64,000 nucleotides of DNA from NCBI GenBank assembly GCA_026936325.1, contig JAPTHN010000005.1, positions 58,705,514 to 58,769,513 on the forward strand, written 5' to 3'. Shown piece after piece: positions 14,013-27,305 of this stretch. Position numbers and translations under genes: made by a program. Below the pieces are notes generated by a model. That model had not been told where the DNA came from. It searched no databases and saw nothing but the letters and a program-made list of their open reading frames with translations. This DNA comes from Platynereis dumerilii (taxonomy: Eukaryota > Annelida > Polychaeta > Phyllodocida > Nereididae). Position 1 is the first letter of the stretch, and each line of letters begins with the position of its first letter.

Positions 14013-15004
14013 CGAGGGGTGTTAAGGAAGTTCTGACCAATTTTTGTGGCAGACCTTTCTCTTTGACGTACTTCAATGAAATTTTCACAGCACAAAATTC
14101 AGGTGTATAGCCATTGATTCTGAAAATATTACGTCCACGGCCAATGTTTAAGTTACTTTGCTATTGCCATAGAAACGATACCTTATGGTAGGCAGCGCAG
14201 CTAAATTTTTCCTTCAAAATTCAACAGTTCAGCTGTATAAATCTCCCTAAAACTATAGCTTATAAACAATTAATTGCGAACATTGATTTTAATCAACAGC
14301 TTCACAATATTTCAGAATACTCCCCTTGGCATGAAACACATTTTTGCATCCTTTCAATCCACTTGGTGAAGCAATTTTTAAATTCCAACTTAGAAAAGCC
14401 CTGGAAATGGCATCTCACATGTCCCGATTTGTAGCATATCTTTTACCTCTCAGCTCATCTTTTAGATTATGGAATAAGCAAAAGTCACATGGTGCTAAAT
14501 CATCATTGAGGTATCCTGAAATGCTCTCCAAATGAGATCCTGGGTTTGTGTACCATTCTTTCCAGTGAGAACACACAATTTAACTCAAGCTCTCTGATCA
14601 CGTTTCGGGTCCATGTAAAATGCTCATCCAAAATCACTCTTTACTGTGCAAAAATCAGGTTTAAATGGCTAGACAATGAATTGACATAACATTGTGACAC
14701 CATAAAGTTACAATTACAATTACCAGTAGGCCCTGCCCAGGTATGCAGTCCTTTTCAATATAATTTGACCTTAGATTTCAGGGAAAACACAAAGCCAAGT
14801 TCACTCGAAAAATGATCTGCGCTGGGTTCCCCATCTTGCCGTTTCCATGGCAACAAAATAACAACTTTATTACATCATGTCTAAAAGGTGCTTGGCCATT
14901 TTTTCCCTTGATACCTCAAGATGTATTCCTGAAAATTTGAAGACTCTAGCTTAAATATAAGTATCTCTCAGAAAAATTGGTCAGAACTTTCTGAACGCCC
15001 CTCG
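14013..15004 (-). mobile_element. mariner-like DNA transposon relic
   Basis: A TA dinucleotide flanks each end (14011-14012 and 15005-15006). The termini are inverted: CGAGGGGTGTTAAGGAAGTT on the left against CGAGGGGCGTTCAGAAAGTT on the right. Minus-strand translation of about 14310-14510 gives mariner transposase C-terminal signatures: DLAPCDFCLFHNLKDELRG (holding the third catalytic Asp of the Tc1/mariner DDD triad) and, in another frame, FTKWIERMQKC. At 992 bp it is shorter than a full mariner (about 1.3 kb). The HDNAR-type second motif was not found, and stops and frameshifts break the gene. It is an inactive copy. Confidence 0.82.
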
Positions 15005-15810
15005 TACATAACTACAAAAAAGTGTGTCCTGGTTAAATAAAACAAAGAAAACGCATACTAAGGGTAAATAAAAATGACAGATCGGCCTTCCCTCAAGTCA
15101 CAAAGGACATTTTGGACAGCAAGGAATATAGGCAAAGTGAAAAATGTTGGAACAGCTGCTCAATTGCTTTGACATTATTGGCACTGAGAAAACCATCTGC
15201 CATGCAATGGAAGCAGGCCGCAAACAGCTTGGTTAAAAGCAGTATACATCCATCTTACTGAGTATTTCAATTTCAAATGTAGAAGTTCCGCAAGAAAATT
15301 CTGAAACAGCTGTCTCCATTTGTACGATGTACTTAACTACTATATAATCGAAAGTAAACTCTTGGTAAAAAAATATAGAATGCATTAATCTTTTATTTGT
15401 CAAAGAAATTTACGATTCCGATAACGTTTTCGGCACATGACCCTGTATCAACTACTTGTCTACCTCCAATGTCAGAGAAACATATCAACATACCCTACAC
15501 CACCAAGTTGTATCAGCATTTAAGCCAGGTTTCCCGCATATGGTTACCTCAATATAATCCATCTTGTGACAGGAGCACTTGTGAAATTATTTAGTCATAT
15601 TATGACATGAGCTCAATAAAAAAAAAAGACCTGACAGCATTATGGCAGGCTAAATCACAGCATGGTCAAGGGTTCAAAGCCCAGTCCAACCAATAATTAA
15701 TGGGGATGTTCCTTCCCATGAAAGAAAATTCTCAGATTGTAGGCCTACTTATGCCTTATGGTGGCTTCCAGTGACATTTCAAAATACCTTCTTAGTAGAA
15801 ATATACAGGA

Positions 15811-16061
15811 CAGGGGTGCCGGAACAGGGGGGCCAGGGGGGCAATTGCCCCTCCTGCCCTTGTCCAAGGGTGCCCTTTAGATAAAGGAAAAGGACATTTT
15901 TAGCCCTTATTTTGCTAATTTTAGGCACAAATTAGTAAGTATATTTTTCAAATCATCATTGACTCTCTATTCAAACTTCCTCAAGCGAGATTACCACGAA
16001 TATGGTTTGCCCTTTTTCGTCTGAGCGCCCCTGCCATCCGCGATATCTTCCGGTACCCCTG
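15811..16061. mobile_element. hAT-like MITE with 8-bp target duplication
   Basis: The termini are inverted: CAGGGGTGCCGGAA on the left, CAGGGGTACCGGAA from the right. The flanking octamers ATACAGGA (15803-15810) and ATACAGGC (16062-16069) match at 7 of 8 positions, as expected for hAT. The paralogous place in U4 (about 37830) carries a single AATACAGGTC and no insert, so it acts as an empty site. The interior is 251 bp, non-coding, with a G-run after the left terminus. Confidence 0.8.
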
Positions 16062-16111
16062 ATACAGGCCATAAAGTTATATCCCCAACCCCCAGTTTCA
16101 TTCCATTGAAG

Positions 16112-16316
16112 GACAAGAGAATGATTGGAGCTTAACATCCCGTATTCAGACATTTGGCAGACTAATAAGAACCAGAGGAAAGCACAGCCATGAGGCAAAG
16201 ACGATTATAACTGCCGTGCAACGGAAGTCCAGAAGTGATCAGGTGAAAGCAGGAATCAAACTCGGGACACAGTGCTTGGAATCCTGGAATTCTTTCCACT
16301 GGACTAACCCTTCCCA
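16112..16316 (-). repeat. SINE-A copy (tRNA-derived)
   Basis: Shares with the copies at 37.9, 46.3, 49.7 and 51.4 kb the left motif GATTGGRGCTTWACATCC-like, GGCAGACTAATAAG in the middle and a tRNA-like head at the right (minus-strand box-B-like TTTGATTCCTGC). The copy in U4 occupies the same place in its unit, so this insertion predates the duplication. Confidence 0.6.
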
Positions 16317-17580
16317 CACTTTATTGAAGGAGTTTCTAGTAAAAAAAATAAAATGCTTCAGCATGTTTAAATTCTTCTCTGCCTCTAAACAGCTGTCCAC
16401 ATTTATGTAGCTTACTTTAGCAACAGATCAATAGCATTGACGCCATGCAATAAAATACAATTAGCGTAAAATGGCATCTTTAGGCTCCCATATTATTCCA
16501 ACGTTTCCCCATTTGCTGTTGTCTTCCCTTTCTCAAGCTTCGAAGTTCTGATACAATTTATCCTTGTAACAAGGCTCCTGAAATTTTCAGCTTTTTCTGG
16601 CAACCTGGAGTTTTATGGCGGTCTTGGCCCGAGTCATAAAAATGTTTTCTTTCCCTAAAATCGATCATTGTGAAATTGGACAGAAGCAAAAGTAAAACTT
16701 AAACAAATCACAATCTGCAGGCCGGGTATGATGGAATACTTAAGTAAAACCTATAGATCTATGAATTCTGTATGGTATGGAATCTAACTGTTGCTGCAAA
16801 AGCAAAATAACAATGAAGCATAGCTATCGTAATGTTTAGAAGTAATACTTCACGAGAATTTTGCTGAAAACAAGTTTTACATGAACAATTTGAAAAAAAT
16901 GAGAAAAGAAAAACATCAGACATTTTTTTTTCTCAGTATGCAGCAATCATGATCAGAAAGAAAATAATACCAAAAATCTGTTATGCGACTGCTTCGCTTA
17001 AACATCATTACACAATATCAAATTCTATCAAGAACTGCGGAGAAAAACCTTGTATAACAACCGTTATGTGATTGAAGAGAGCTGTACTTACATTACCCAA
17101 CCTATGAAAACACAGATTGCTTGACAATTTAATCAAGCGACTTGCTCTCCCTGCTCTCTTGACATATTGCAAAACAGAATGTCTGACTGCTGAGTCTGCT
17201 ACAGTGATAGATCAGTAAGATATTGAAGAGATATGGTAATGGTGATATGGACAGATATAATATAAAAGAGATGAACAGAGAGATAGCTGTGGATATAGAG
17301 ACAGAGACAGAAAAAGTCATAGGAATATAGATAAATTGAAAGCTCTAGATTGATGGATGACATTGTAAGATTAATAGCAAAAATGAGATGAAGAATGATT
17401 GAAACTGCAGTCCAACATAGGCCCAGGTGTCTAGGCAAGAACTTACAGTCAACACAAAAATTATATGCACGCTTTGATTTTTCATCATATTTCACAGAAA
17501 AATGGTAAAAACAACTGCCCTATGTTTTAGAGTAGTGTTAGTAGGTTAGGTTCCCATGCATTTCTTTTTTTACCAAAATT

Positions 17581-18882
17581 CATTTTCTTGGAAAATGTGA
17601 AAAAAACTGAATTTTGAAAACCAAAAAATATTTGCACGCTTCAGCCAACTGCCAGAAACGGAATTTTTAATGATGATACTCAATTTTTTCTTTGGAACTA
17701 CTGTTGTTTATGGTATCTTTAGCTCATTTACATCAATCAGACATTATTTGGGGTTGCAGGTGTTACCAAGGGAAAGCACTCAATCTCATGTTTTTTTCTA
17801 TGTATGGCTTTAGAAATATGGCTGGAAACAAGCAACTTACGTGAAACTGATTATTAAACTCCATAATTGTGTCTATTTGCCTAAAAAAGTAATTTGGCAG
17901 GTATTGATAGGTAATTGTGGTCTACACGCAACCAAAAAATGTCGGAAAACAGTAATATGAGTAGAATCAAACTGAAAAAATCTTAATTACAGGACTCAAT
18001 TTTGCCCCTGGGGACTATTTTGACTGTGAGCTGTGAACAATAGGTTGTAATAATTTTGGAGAAAGTCAGTTTAGATAATTAAGACAAGTCGTTTTCGAAT
18101 TTTGCACCATATCATTGCCATTATACAGCCTACAAGAAGTGTTGCTTCATAGGGTACCCCCATGGAGGACCTCAATGAGTGAAAATTTCACAATAATGGG
18201 TTTCCTTTGTAAAAATAAGCTTTGAACAATGAAAACTATTCACTGTCATAATAATTTGGGCCATAATTATTGTATAGACAAGCTTGGGTGGATCCTAATA
18301 ATCGATGCATGACAATGCATTGGATATGCTACACTTACATATATTCTAAAATCGAATTATAACCTATTTTGTGAGCAAATATTAATAAAAACGACTCTAA
18401 ATATTCTTTCTTAACAACTATTGATAAGCCAGTGGTTAAATAACTCGTCAGAGGCAAATCATCAGTTGTATCTCAGCACAAAATCACCAATAGCCTTTTT
18501 TTTGGACTTTTCCTGATGAGATATTGAACATAGTTCTTCAAAAAAACCTGCATAGTTTATCTTTTTCTCGCAATTTGACTATTTTAAAGGACTTCACCGA
18601 CCAATTTCATGACAATTGCTGTTTTAAAGTAATTTTTATACCTAAATGTAGGAGAAAAACATGGGAATGGGTGTACTCCTTGAGTTACACCTGTAATCCC
18701 ACATGTGAGCCACAAATAAAGTCTGATTGATGTAAATGAGCTCAATATACCAAAAACAACAGTAGTTCCAAAAAAAAAATTGAGTATCATCATTAAAAAT
18801 TCAGTTTCTGGCAGTTGGCTGAAGTGTGCAAATATTTTTTGGTTTTCAAAATTTAGTTTTTTTCACATTTTCCTAGAAAATG
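17581..18882. mobile_element. Foldback element with about 240-bp TIRs
   Basis: The left arm 17581-17822 is the reverse complement of the right arm about 18636-18882. The outermost part is nearly identical (CATTTTCTTGGAAAATGTGA against CATTTTCTAGGAAAATGTGA); a roughly 24-bp indel lies further in. The centre has no coding frame. Immediately right of the element the sequence ATGTTAAAAGATCGGGCCTG of block A resumes, which in U4 continues into ordinary unit sequence, so the element entered at the U1/U2 boundary. The superfamily is unassigned. Confidence 0.8.
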
Positions 18883-21800
18883 TTAAAAGATCGGGCCTGC
18901 ATTGATAAATTTGTTTTACTGGCTAAAAGCAGAAATACGACACTTACATTCAAAGAATTGGCAAGCTCGGGTGTGCATCCATGCAAATGAGGCTGCAGAG
19001 TAGCAATTACTTTGCAGATCTTGTGTTTGCCTCAGGTGCTTGATGTCAAGGCTCACAATCCTGACATACTGAGAAGCACTAATTTCGTGCTCTTGCCTGA
19101 CAAAGAGGTACAAGAACAACTTCAAGCCAGTATCCCCAGTATTCGATGTCTCTTTCTTTTTCTACTAAACTGTTTTGCTTTGAATTGCATGTTCAGTTAT
19201 GAACATATATACTGATTTATTTAAGGAGTATCCTATTGGGCAACATTTCATGCAAAAGACTTACATGATATAGGAAGGATGCAAAGCCCCAATCATCCAT
19301 CCATTCATCATGATATGACTGCTTAGACATTACATACATTTTGTATTGTTTGATACTTCCTTAATCTAAAGAAGAGTCTGATTCAAGACGTAGTACATTA
19401 ATGATCGATTGACCAATTTCAAGGAGATTATTAGAGGGAATAAGTTACAGTACCTTTTGCCATGCAATTTTTGAGTGTCTTTCTCAGTACACTAATGTCC
19501 TTAATAGGCAAGACACTTCCAACAAGAAGGCAGAAGAGAAAGCATGACAATTACACAAGAGATTGCAAGAGGTCACAAGTAATGACGCACACAACCAGAT
19601 GAGGGCAAACTGAAGAGCGGAACTCAAGACACATGATGAGAGAAACTCGAGTGATGGAATTCCTAATTGTCAGGTTTTTTTCTCTTGCTACTTCAGTGCA
19701 TTTCATGTTGTCTAACAAACCCATGCTGAGTAAAAATGTTGGCATAGAATATAAAAGAGATTTGTGCTATGCCCATGATACTACACATTTTGAATACCCT
19801 AGCTTACAAAATGTTCAGTGCTTCAACTAATGCTGTACAATATTCACCAAAGCACTGACAACGGACCAGGACACAATATAGGAGCACTCAGAGACAATTC
19901 GCAGACACCTAACCTTCTGACCAAATAAATTCCAGAATTAACATTTAAATTGGTTCCGCACAATAATTATACAGTGCATATTCTTACACTTGGATGATCG
20001 ATACTTCAAACTATACTTTGTAAAGATATTTTACTCAACTTCTGAGTTAAATGTGCTTTTTACTTTTAAAAGGTCACTCATGTAATATACCTATCCAAAA
20101 AATCTGTTGAATATTTCACACCTAAATATCAATCAATCCAGACAACAAGTCAAAACTTCATCAGAAAGAAAAACGTTGTGCAGAATACCTGGACAGCGAA
20201 ATAGGAGTCTTAGACAAAGGCACCGTATATATCCGAAAACATAATGAAGAAAATATTTGAAAGGGTATGATAAATGAACCATCCTGCTTTTCTCATCACA
20301 GCAGTGTAAATTCTACAGTCAGCATATTTCGGCTCATTTGCAAGCATGACTGAGACGATAACAGATTTTGCAGTAATCGCACTTTTTCTAATTTAATTTC
20401 CAAGCATGTAATCTGCTTTACTTTTGTCATATATGTAATTTTCTTTTTACTCAAAATACCTTTTGTATGCTTCTTTTTACTTGTACCTTCTTTTATGTTA
20501 GTATATGTTAGTCCTTCTGCTTCTCAGATTTAATTCTATAATGAGACGCAACTTGATGAATATATTTATAGGAAAAGTCCCCACATCTTCATACTTGTTC
20601 CCTAATCTTATTCAAGCCTTCCTAATCTTCTTTTTTAATTATATAACCTCTCATATTCCCTTTGATCATTATAAAGGCAAAGTATGTGTTCATGAATATT
20701 TTCCAAACTTTCATCTTACAGACGTACACTGCTCAACAGCTGCTTCTTTGTGGGTGTGTGTACAATTTATTCTTCCTCTTATGCCATATTTTTATGCTCC
20801 AACTAATTGACTTTTTCATCTTACATTTCTAAAGTCAGTAAATTCATACTAAATAACTGATACTGTCAACAAGTCCACCATTGATAAAAGGTGTCTAATA
20901 TTAGAATTAATTTTCACTAACAGTCATATCTAACTAAAGATTGGTTCAAAGTTTGTCCTTTCAGAAACATTCGTCTTATAGCAGCTCCACTTATATTATA
21001 TTTGAGGAAGGAGAGGAAAGTTTCAGTATGAAAATTGCACTGAGTGATTCAAGATGATGATAATGTGTCATGATTTTGCCAGTACTTTAGTGGATTATGA
21101 AACTGGAAGAGAGCACCATGTATGCATAGGTCGGTGAGGAAAAGCAACCCTCAATTAGATGTACACGTACCAGTGAGTGACAAGAACGGACCTACTGCTC
21201 ATACCATCAATAGAACAGGTATTATAACCGCTTCTACAGTTTGATTGAAGAGTTAATCCACTACTGCTTGCTGGTGGCTGACAAACGAGATGATTATTCA
21301 TATATTGTACATTTATATTACGAAATAATATAAAATTGGGAGTCCATTTTATTTAGCATGTTACACATTTACCCTCATGACTCCTGTCCATATTTTTCTG
21401 CATTATATAAATAAGGCCCAAATGGGGAAAACATGTGATTCAACCCTGGCTGGCTGCAAGGCATACAATGTAACCTCAGTGACAAGCACTATCCATTCCA
21501 TACCAAGTTACAAACCTACCTGCATTCCTGTTAGCAGTCTAGGTACTACAATATTTCATTAGTACAACTGCTCTAGTATGACCTTTACTCAGTAAAGCAA
21601 AAAGAAAGAAGAAAATACAAGTGGCAAACAACTAGATTTGGCCTTGGCATATAGTTTACCATAATAGGATACCTCAAGGGATATTAGGGATCTATACAAA
21701 GCATCAAGGTCACTTGGTTGCTAGATTATCATACTAAGCATATGCCAAAAAGAGCATGGCAGTACCACTGATTGGGTCATATTGAGTAATGGATCACCGC

Positions 21801-24550
21801 GCTTGAGATGTCAAGCAAAAGCTATTATTTGGTACCTGCAATGTACTTTCTGTTAATCAGTTCTTATCAGATAATATTGATGTCAGTCCATAAATCACCA
21901 CCTATGGTGTGCTGTATAAGGTATATCAGTGTTGCCTACAGGCCTATACAACCACATTTTTGTCATGTCTGTCTGTTTATCTAAAATTGCATCTACGTCC
22001 ATCTAATTCTATTATCTATACACATGTAAAAGCCAACCACAGATGTATTGCTGAATGTGCGAATTTCAGATATCATAGGACGAACACGGTGCACAAACCG
22101 GATGAAATCCTTACCCAGAGAACCTCACCCACCATTTTTCCAGCCTTAGGACCAAACACAGAAACTCACAGTATCATGATGCATGGCAAAATAATATTCA
22201 TTTCAGCCTTGCTCACTCCAGCATACTTTTTGAAAAGCCATGTAAATCAATAAATATGAAGACAGACCACTCTACAATGATTATTGCAAGTTATGAAAGT
22301 TCAAATCTGCATACCTCATTTAAGTATACAACACAGATACTGTTGTACAAAAAATTGACTTTGTAGCTGGAAAATCATCTACACAGTCAAATCAAAACCT
22401 AAGTCAAAGAAATTTTATTTTGAGTCTGAATTACCAGACAAAGAAGAACATAAGCCATAGAAATGCAGTTAATGACTGCAGGTAATAATGGAAATACTGT
22501 GTCCTGTGTGAACAAAAACAAAGAAAACACATACCAAGGACAAATACAGATGACAAATTGGCCTTCCCTCCAGTCACAAAGAGCATTTCGCACAGCAAGA
22601 GATATAGGCAAAGAGAAAAATGTTGGAACAGCTACTCCAGTGCTTGGACATTATTGGCACAGAGAAAACAATCTGCCAAGCAATGGAACAAGTCTGGAAA
22701 CAGCATGGTTAAAAGCAGTATATATTCAACTTACTCAGTGTTCCAAATGTAGTAGTCCTGCAAAAACTAAGGTGTAAAATAGCTGTCCGGATCAATACAA
22801 TTTACTATACTAATATAGTACATGCGAAGAAAGGAGGGCAAAATAGGTACATTTGTAGACGGAGATCTTCTGAAAGAAAAAAGTCTTCCTTTATTTGCAG
22901 TTGTCCTGTGGCACCCGCTTATTGAAAAATGTGTAATGTATTACTCTTATTTTTCAAAGTGATTTAGACCTTACCATAATACTTTCACCAATGGAAAAGA
23001 TGGCGTCTAACTGACAATAATACATATCAATGCCTCCTACAGACTAGCATTCGACTAAAAAGCAGACTGTTTGTTTTGCCATAAATTCATCTGAAAAGGT
23101 ATAGTTGAAGAAAGGTATGACGTCAGACACTATATTTTTGGGTAAGAACCCTCAAAATTGGGGTAAACAACTACTTCCAATGACTGAGAAAAAACCTCCA
23201 CAGCTGCAGTAGGTATAATATGGAATCAACATTTAAATGCAGGTTTTCCCAAAATGGTAAACTCATAACATTTCTTCTAGCAGGGTCGCTTATGAAAAAA
23301 TTTACTTATATCACAACATGAGCTCAGTAAACTATAAAACCAGTAATCTAACAGCACCATTACAAGCTAAAGAGCAGCTTTCTTTAGCATTTCAAATTCC
23401 TCTCTACCTCTGACAGCTGGGTACATCTGTATAGCTCACTTTAGTTACAGATCAATAGCATCGGAACCATGCAATAAAATACTATTTGTGTAAAATGGTA
23501 TCTTTAGAGTCTCGTACCATTCTAATGTTTCTTCAATCCATTTTCTGTTGCATTGCCTATCTCAAGCGTCTGTGTCATGACACAATTCATCCTTGTAACA
23601 AGGCTCCTGAACTTATCAGCTTTTTCTGCCAACCTGGAGTTTTATTGGGGTCTTGCCCAAGTCATAAAAATTTTTACTTTCTTAAAATAGATCATTGTGA
23701 AATTGGACAGAAGCAACAGCAAAACTTATATAAATCAAACTGGGCAGGCAAAGCAAGTCGAAATACTTGAGTACGACCTATTTATCTTTGAATTCTGTGT
23801 GGCATGGAATCCAACTGCTTGTGCAAAAGCAAAAGAACAACGAAGCACAGCTCTGTAATAGTAATGCTTCAAAAGAATTTTGCTGCAAAAATTAGTTGTA
23901 CGTGAATAATTTCAAGAAAAGATAAGACGGAAAAAGTTGATCATTGAACTCATCGCTTTTCCAGGCAACAACAATTTTGATCAGACAAAAAAATTTTATC
24001 AAAAAAGCCACAATGTGACTGCATCACTTAAAAATCCTTACACAGTATCAAATTCTATCAGGAACTAAAGAGTAAAGCTTATATGACAACCGTTATATGA
24101 TTGAAGAGAGCTGTACTTACATTACCCAACATATGAAAACGCAGATTGCTTGACAATTTAATCAAGCGACTTGCTCTCCCTGCTCTTTTGACATATTGCG
24201 AAACAGAATGTCTGACTCCTGAGTCTGTAACAGCGATAGATCAATACGATATATGAAGAGATACGGAGATGGAGTCATTGGAGATAGGGATGGATATATG
24301 AAGACAGATAGAGACATAGCTATGGACATAGAGACAGAAATAGACATGGAGATAGAGATAGTCAGAGGAATAAAAGCAGATTGAAAGCTTTAGATGGACA
24401 GATGGATGGTTGAAGCTTTTTTTTTCCTGTATATACGCAAATGACAGGCTAATGAGGACGGGAGGAGACAGGGCCATATACAGCTTTAGATAGGGATAGA
24501 GATAGAGAGATGGAGATGTACCAAGGATATACATACAATGTGTAGATTGA
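18883..24550. repeat. Tandem array unit U2
   Basis: Blocks: A 18883-19165, B 19465-19800, C 19930-20760, D 21540-21745, E 21770-22060, F 22430-22780, G2 23570-23690, G 23760-23900, H 24100-24250. The region 22430-23100 is almost identical to 29220-29940 in U3, and block A is almost identical to block A of U4, so different parts of the unit have different nearest relatives, a sign of gene conversion or unequal exchange. Block I is missing. In block F the minus-strand frame open in U1, U3 and U4 holds one TAG. Confidence 0.82.
18948..19096 (-). other. Exon-like block A in U2
   Basis: Minus strand: acceptor TGTACCTCTTTGTCAG, 149 bp, then the strong donor GAAT|GTAAGTG. One frame is open (1 nt + 49 codons + 1 nt), starting QEHEISASQYVRIVSLDIKH and ending with a cysteine-bearing part (CQFFE). 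Splicing to a second acceptor TTATCAATGCAG about 85 bp further would add a cysteine and a few residues and then a TAA. The + strand has a competing exon reading in the same place (see U4 block A). The exon is nearly identical in U4. The family is not recognised. Confidence 0.35.
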
Positions 24551-24665
24551 GCACTCAAAATGGATGGATGGATGTACGGTGTATCACCAAGAGCTGAATT
24601 TTGAACCCTGGACCCAGCATTTGGCAGTCCAGCATGCTACCAATGAGCTAACATTCGCCATTCCG
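24405..24665 (-). repeat. SINE-A copy at the U2/U3 junction
   Basis: The body motif GACAGGCTAATGAGGACGGG is near 24450. A tRNA-like head lies at 24585-24665, where the minus strand holds a box-B-like GGGTTCAAAATTC and a box-A-like TTAGCTCATTGGTAGC. It is interrupted by a degenerate GATA-rich tract (24480-24540). A copy with the same arrangement ends U4 (39140-39230 plus 40620-40715), so it is ancestral to the array. In U3 block A is missing right at this SINE. Confidence 0.6.
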
Positions 24666-27305
24666 CGATGCAGATGAACATAATAGAAACAGACGCACCC
24701 AACATGCAAGAAGGCAGAAGAGAAGGCATGAAAACAACACAAGAGATTGCAAAAGGTTGCTAGCAATGATGCACACAACCAGTTGAGGGCGAACTCAAGA
24801 TACACGAGGAGAGAAACTCAAGCGATGGATTTCCTAATTGTCAGGTCTTTTTCTCATACTACTGTGCACAGTGCATTTCATGTTGTCGTACAAACCCATG
24901 ACGAGTAACAATTCTGGCATATGTGCTGGGCTCATGATACTACACATTTTGAATGCTTTGGCTTTAAAAAAAAGTATAAAATGTTCAGTGTTTCAGCTAG
25001 TGCTATACAGTTTTCACCAAAGCTCTGAGAAAGGACCAGGTCACAATATTGAAGTACTCAGAGGAAATTTACTTACACCAAGCCGTCTGCCAAAATAAAT
25101 TCCCGAATTAATATTTACATGGGTTCCACAAAATAATTATACAGTGCATATTCTTGCACTTGGATGATCAGTACTTCAAACTATACTTTGTAAAGATATA
25201 TTTGACTCAACTCCTGAGTCAAATGTACATCTTTACGTAAGATAGGTCACTCATATAATATACCTATCCAAACAAATCTATAGAATATTTCACACCTCAA
25301 TATCAATCAATCCAGACAGCAAGTCAAAACTTCAACTGAAAGAAAAACGTTGCGCAGATACCCAGACAGTGAAATAGGAGTCTCAGACTGAGGCAACTTA
25401 TAAATCTGATAACATAATGGACGAAATATTTGAAAGGGCATGATAAATGAACCATTCTGATTTTCTCATTACAGCGGTGTATAAATTCTACAGTCAGCAT
25501 ATTTTGGCTCATTTGCAAGCATGACTGAGACGATAACAGATTTTGAAGTAATCTCACTTTTTCTAATTTAATTTCCAAGCATGTAATTTGCTTTCCTTTT
25601 ATCATATATATTAATTTCTTTTTACCCAAAATCCTTTTGTAAGCCTCTGTTTAGATGTACCTTTTTCTATGCAGTCCTTCTACTTCTGAGATTTAATCGC
25701 ATAAAGAGATGCAACTTGATGAATATATTTATATTCAAGCCTTCGTAATATTCTTTTTTAATTATATAACCTCTCATATTCCCTTTTATCAGCATAAAGG
25801 CAAAATGTGTGTTCATGAATATTTTCCAAACCTTCATCTTATAGACTTACACTGTTCAAATCTGCTTCTCCGTGGGTATATGTACAATTTATTCTATGAT
25901 GAAATTTTCCTCTTATGGCATATTTTTATGCTCCAACTAAGTGCTTTTTTCATCTTGCATTTTTAAATTCAGTGAATACCTAATAAATGATACTCAGATA
26001 CAGTCAACAAGTCCACCATTGATAATAGGTATCTAAAATTAGAATTACTTTTCACTAACATTCATATCTAACTAGGTATCGTTTCAAATTTTGTCTTTTC
26101 AGAAACAATTGCCTGACAGCACTTCCACTTATCTGCTTATATGAGAAAGGACTGGACAGTTTCAGCGTCAAAATAGCACTTTGTGATTCAAGGTGCTGAT
26201 GTGATGTCATGATTTTGCCAAAACTTTTGTGGATCATGAAACCAGAAGTGAGCACCATAATTACATACGCAGATCAGTGGGGCAAAGGAACCCTCAATTA
26301 GATGTGCACCAGAGACTGACAACAAAGGACCTACTGCTCATACCACTGATAGAACAGGTATTATAAGCGCTTGTACTGGTGGCTGAAAAATGAGAGGATA
26401 ATGCATCTGTTTTAGATTTATGTTATCAAATAATATATATATAATTGGGAGTCCCTTTTATTGAACATGTAGCACATTTCCCCAAATGACTCATTTCCTT
26501 ATTTTTTCGACATTATCTAAATATATGGGGCAATTATATAATTCAACATTTGTTTGCTGCAAGACAATACCTCAGAGGCATGCACAGTCCATTCTACACC
26601 AACCTACCTGCTTTCCTGTTAGCAGTCTAGGAACTACAATATTTATAAGTACAACTGTTCTAGTATGACCTTTATTCAATAAAGCAAAAAGAAAATCCAA
26701 GTGGCAAACAACTATAATTGGCCTTGGCGTATAGTTTACCATAATATGATGCCATAAGGAATATTAGGGATCTATACAAGGCATCAAGGTCATTCAGTGG
26801 AAAGCTTATCGTACTAAGCATAGACTGAGAAAAAAATAGTACGGCATCACGTATTGACATTGCGCTTCTGAAATAATCTGCTACAGGTCTGTATGACATT
26901 GTGTACAACAATGTACATCGGGAAGCTGTCTATCTTTTTGCCATTTTGTACCTTTTTCAATCTATCAAATTGTCTATTTTATTATTAGTCTGTCTATTGA
27001 TTTTATATGAGATGATTACTGCAAGAGGGGGTAAGGATTGCTACAAAGGGGCAACCTCCCCCCCCCCTCGGGCTGGCAGTACCACATATTGAGCTACGGA
27101 TCACCATGTGCTTGTGATGTCAAGCAAAGCTATAGCTATCAATTGGTACCTACAATGTACATTTCTGTTAATCAGTTCTTATCGGATAATATTGATGTCA
27201 TTCCATAAATCTGCACTTATGGTGTCCTGTATACTGTATATCAATCTTGCCTATAGGCTCACATGTATATAACCACATTGCTGTCATGTCAATCTTCTGT
27301 TATTA

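Larger units (their letters stand above)
8060..17500. repeat. Tandem array unit U1
   Basis: Order of shared blocks: A 8060-8290, B 8690-8960, C 10755-11520, D 12170-12410, E 13255-13530, F 15075-15330, G2 16545-16625, G 16735-16880, H 17080-17215. It is the most diverged full copy. In block A, indels and loss of the GTAAGT word have destroyed the exon-like structure that U2 and U4 keep. It has been lengthened by a TIR element (9251-10547), a mariner relic (14013-15004), a hAT-like MITE (15811-16061) and a SINE (about 16112-16316). Block I is absent; a foldback element sits at its expected place. Confidence 0.8.

Noticed and set aside
22463-22777. 104-codon + frame in block F of U2 (and its U3 match at 29248-29601)
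   Set aside because: U1 and U4 carry stops in this frame and differences between U2 and U3 are mostly amino-acid changing; kept only as an alternative to the minus reading.
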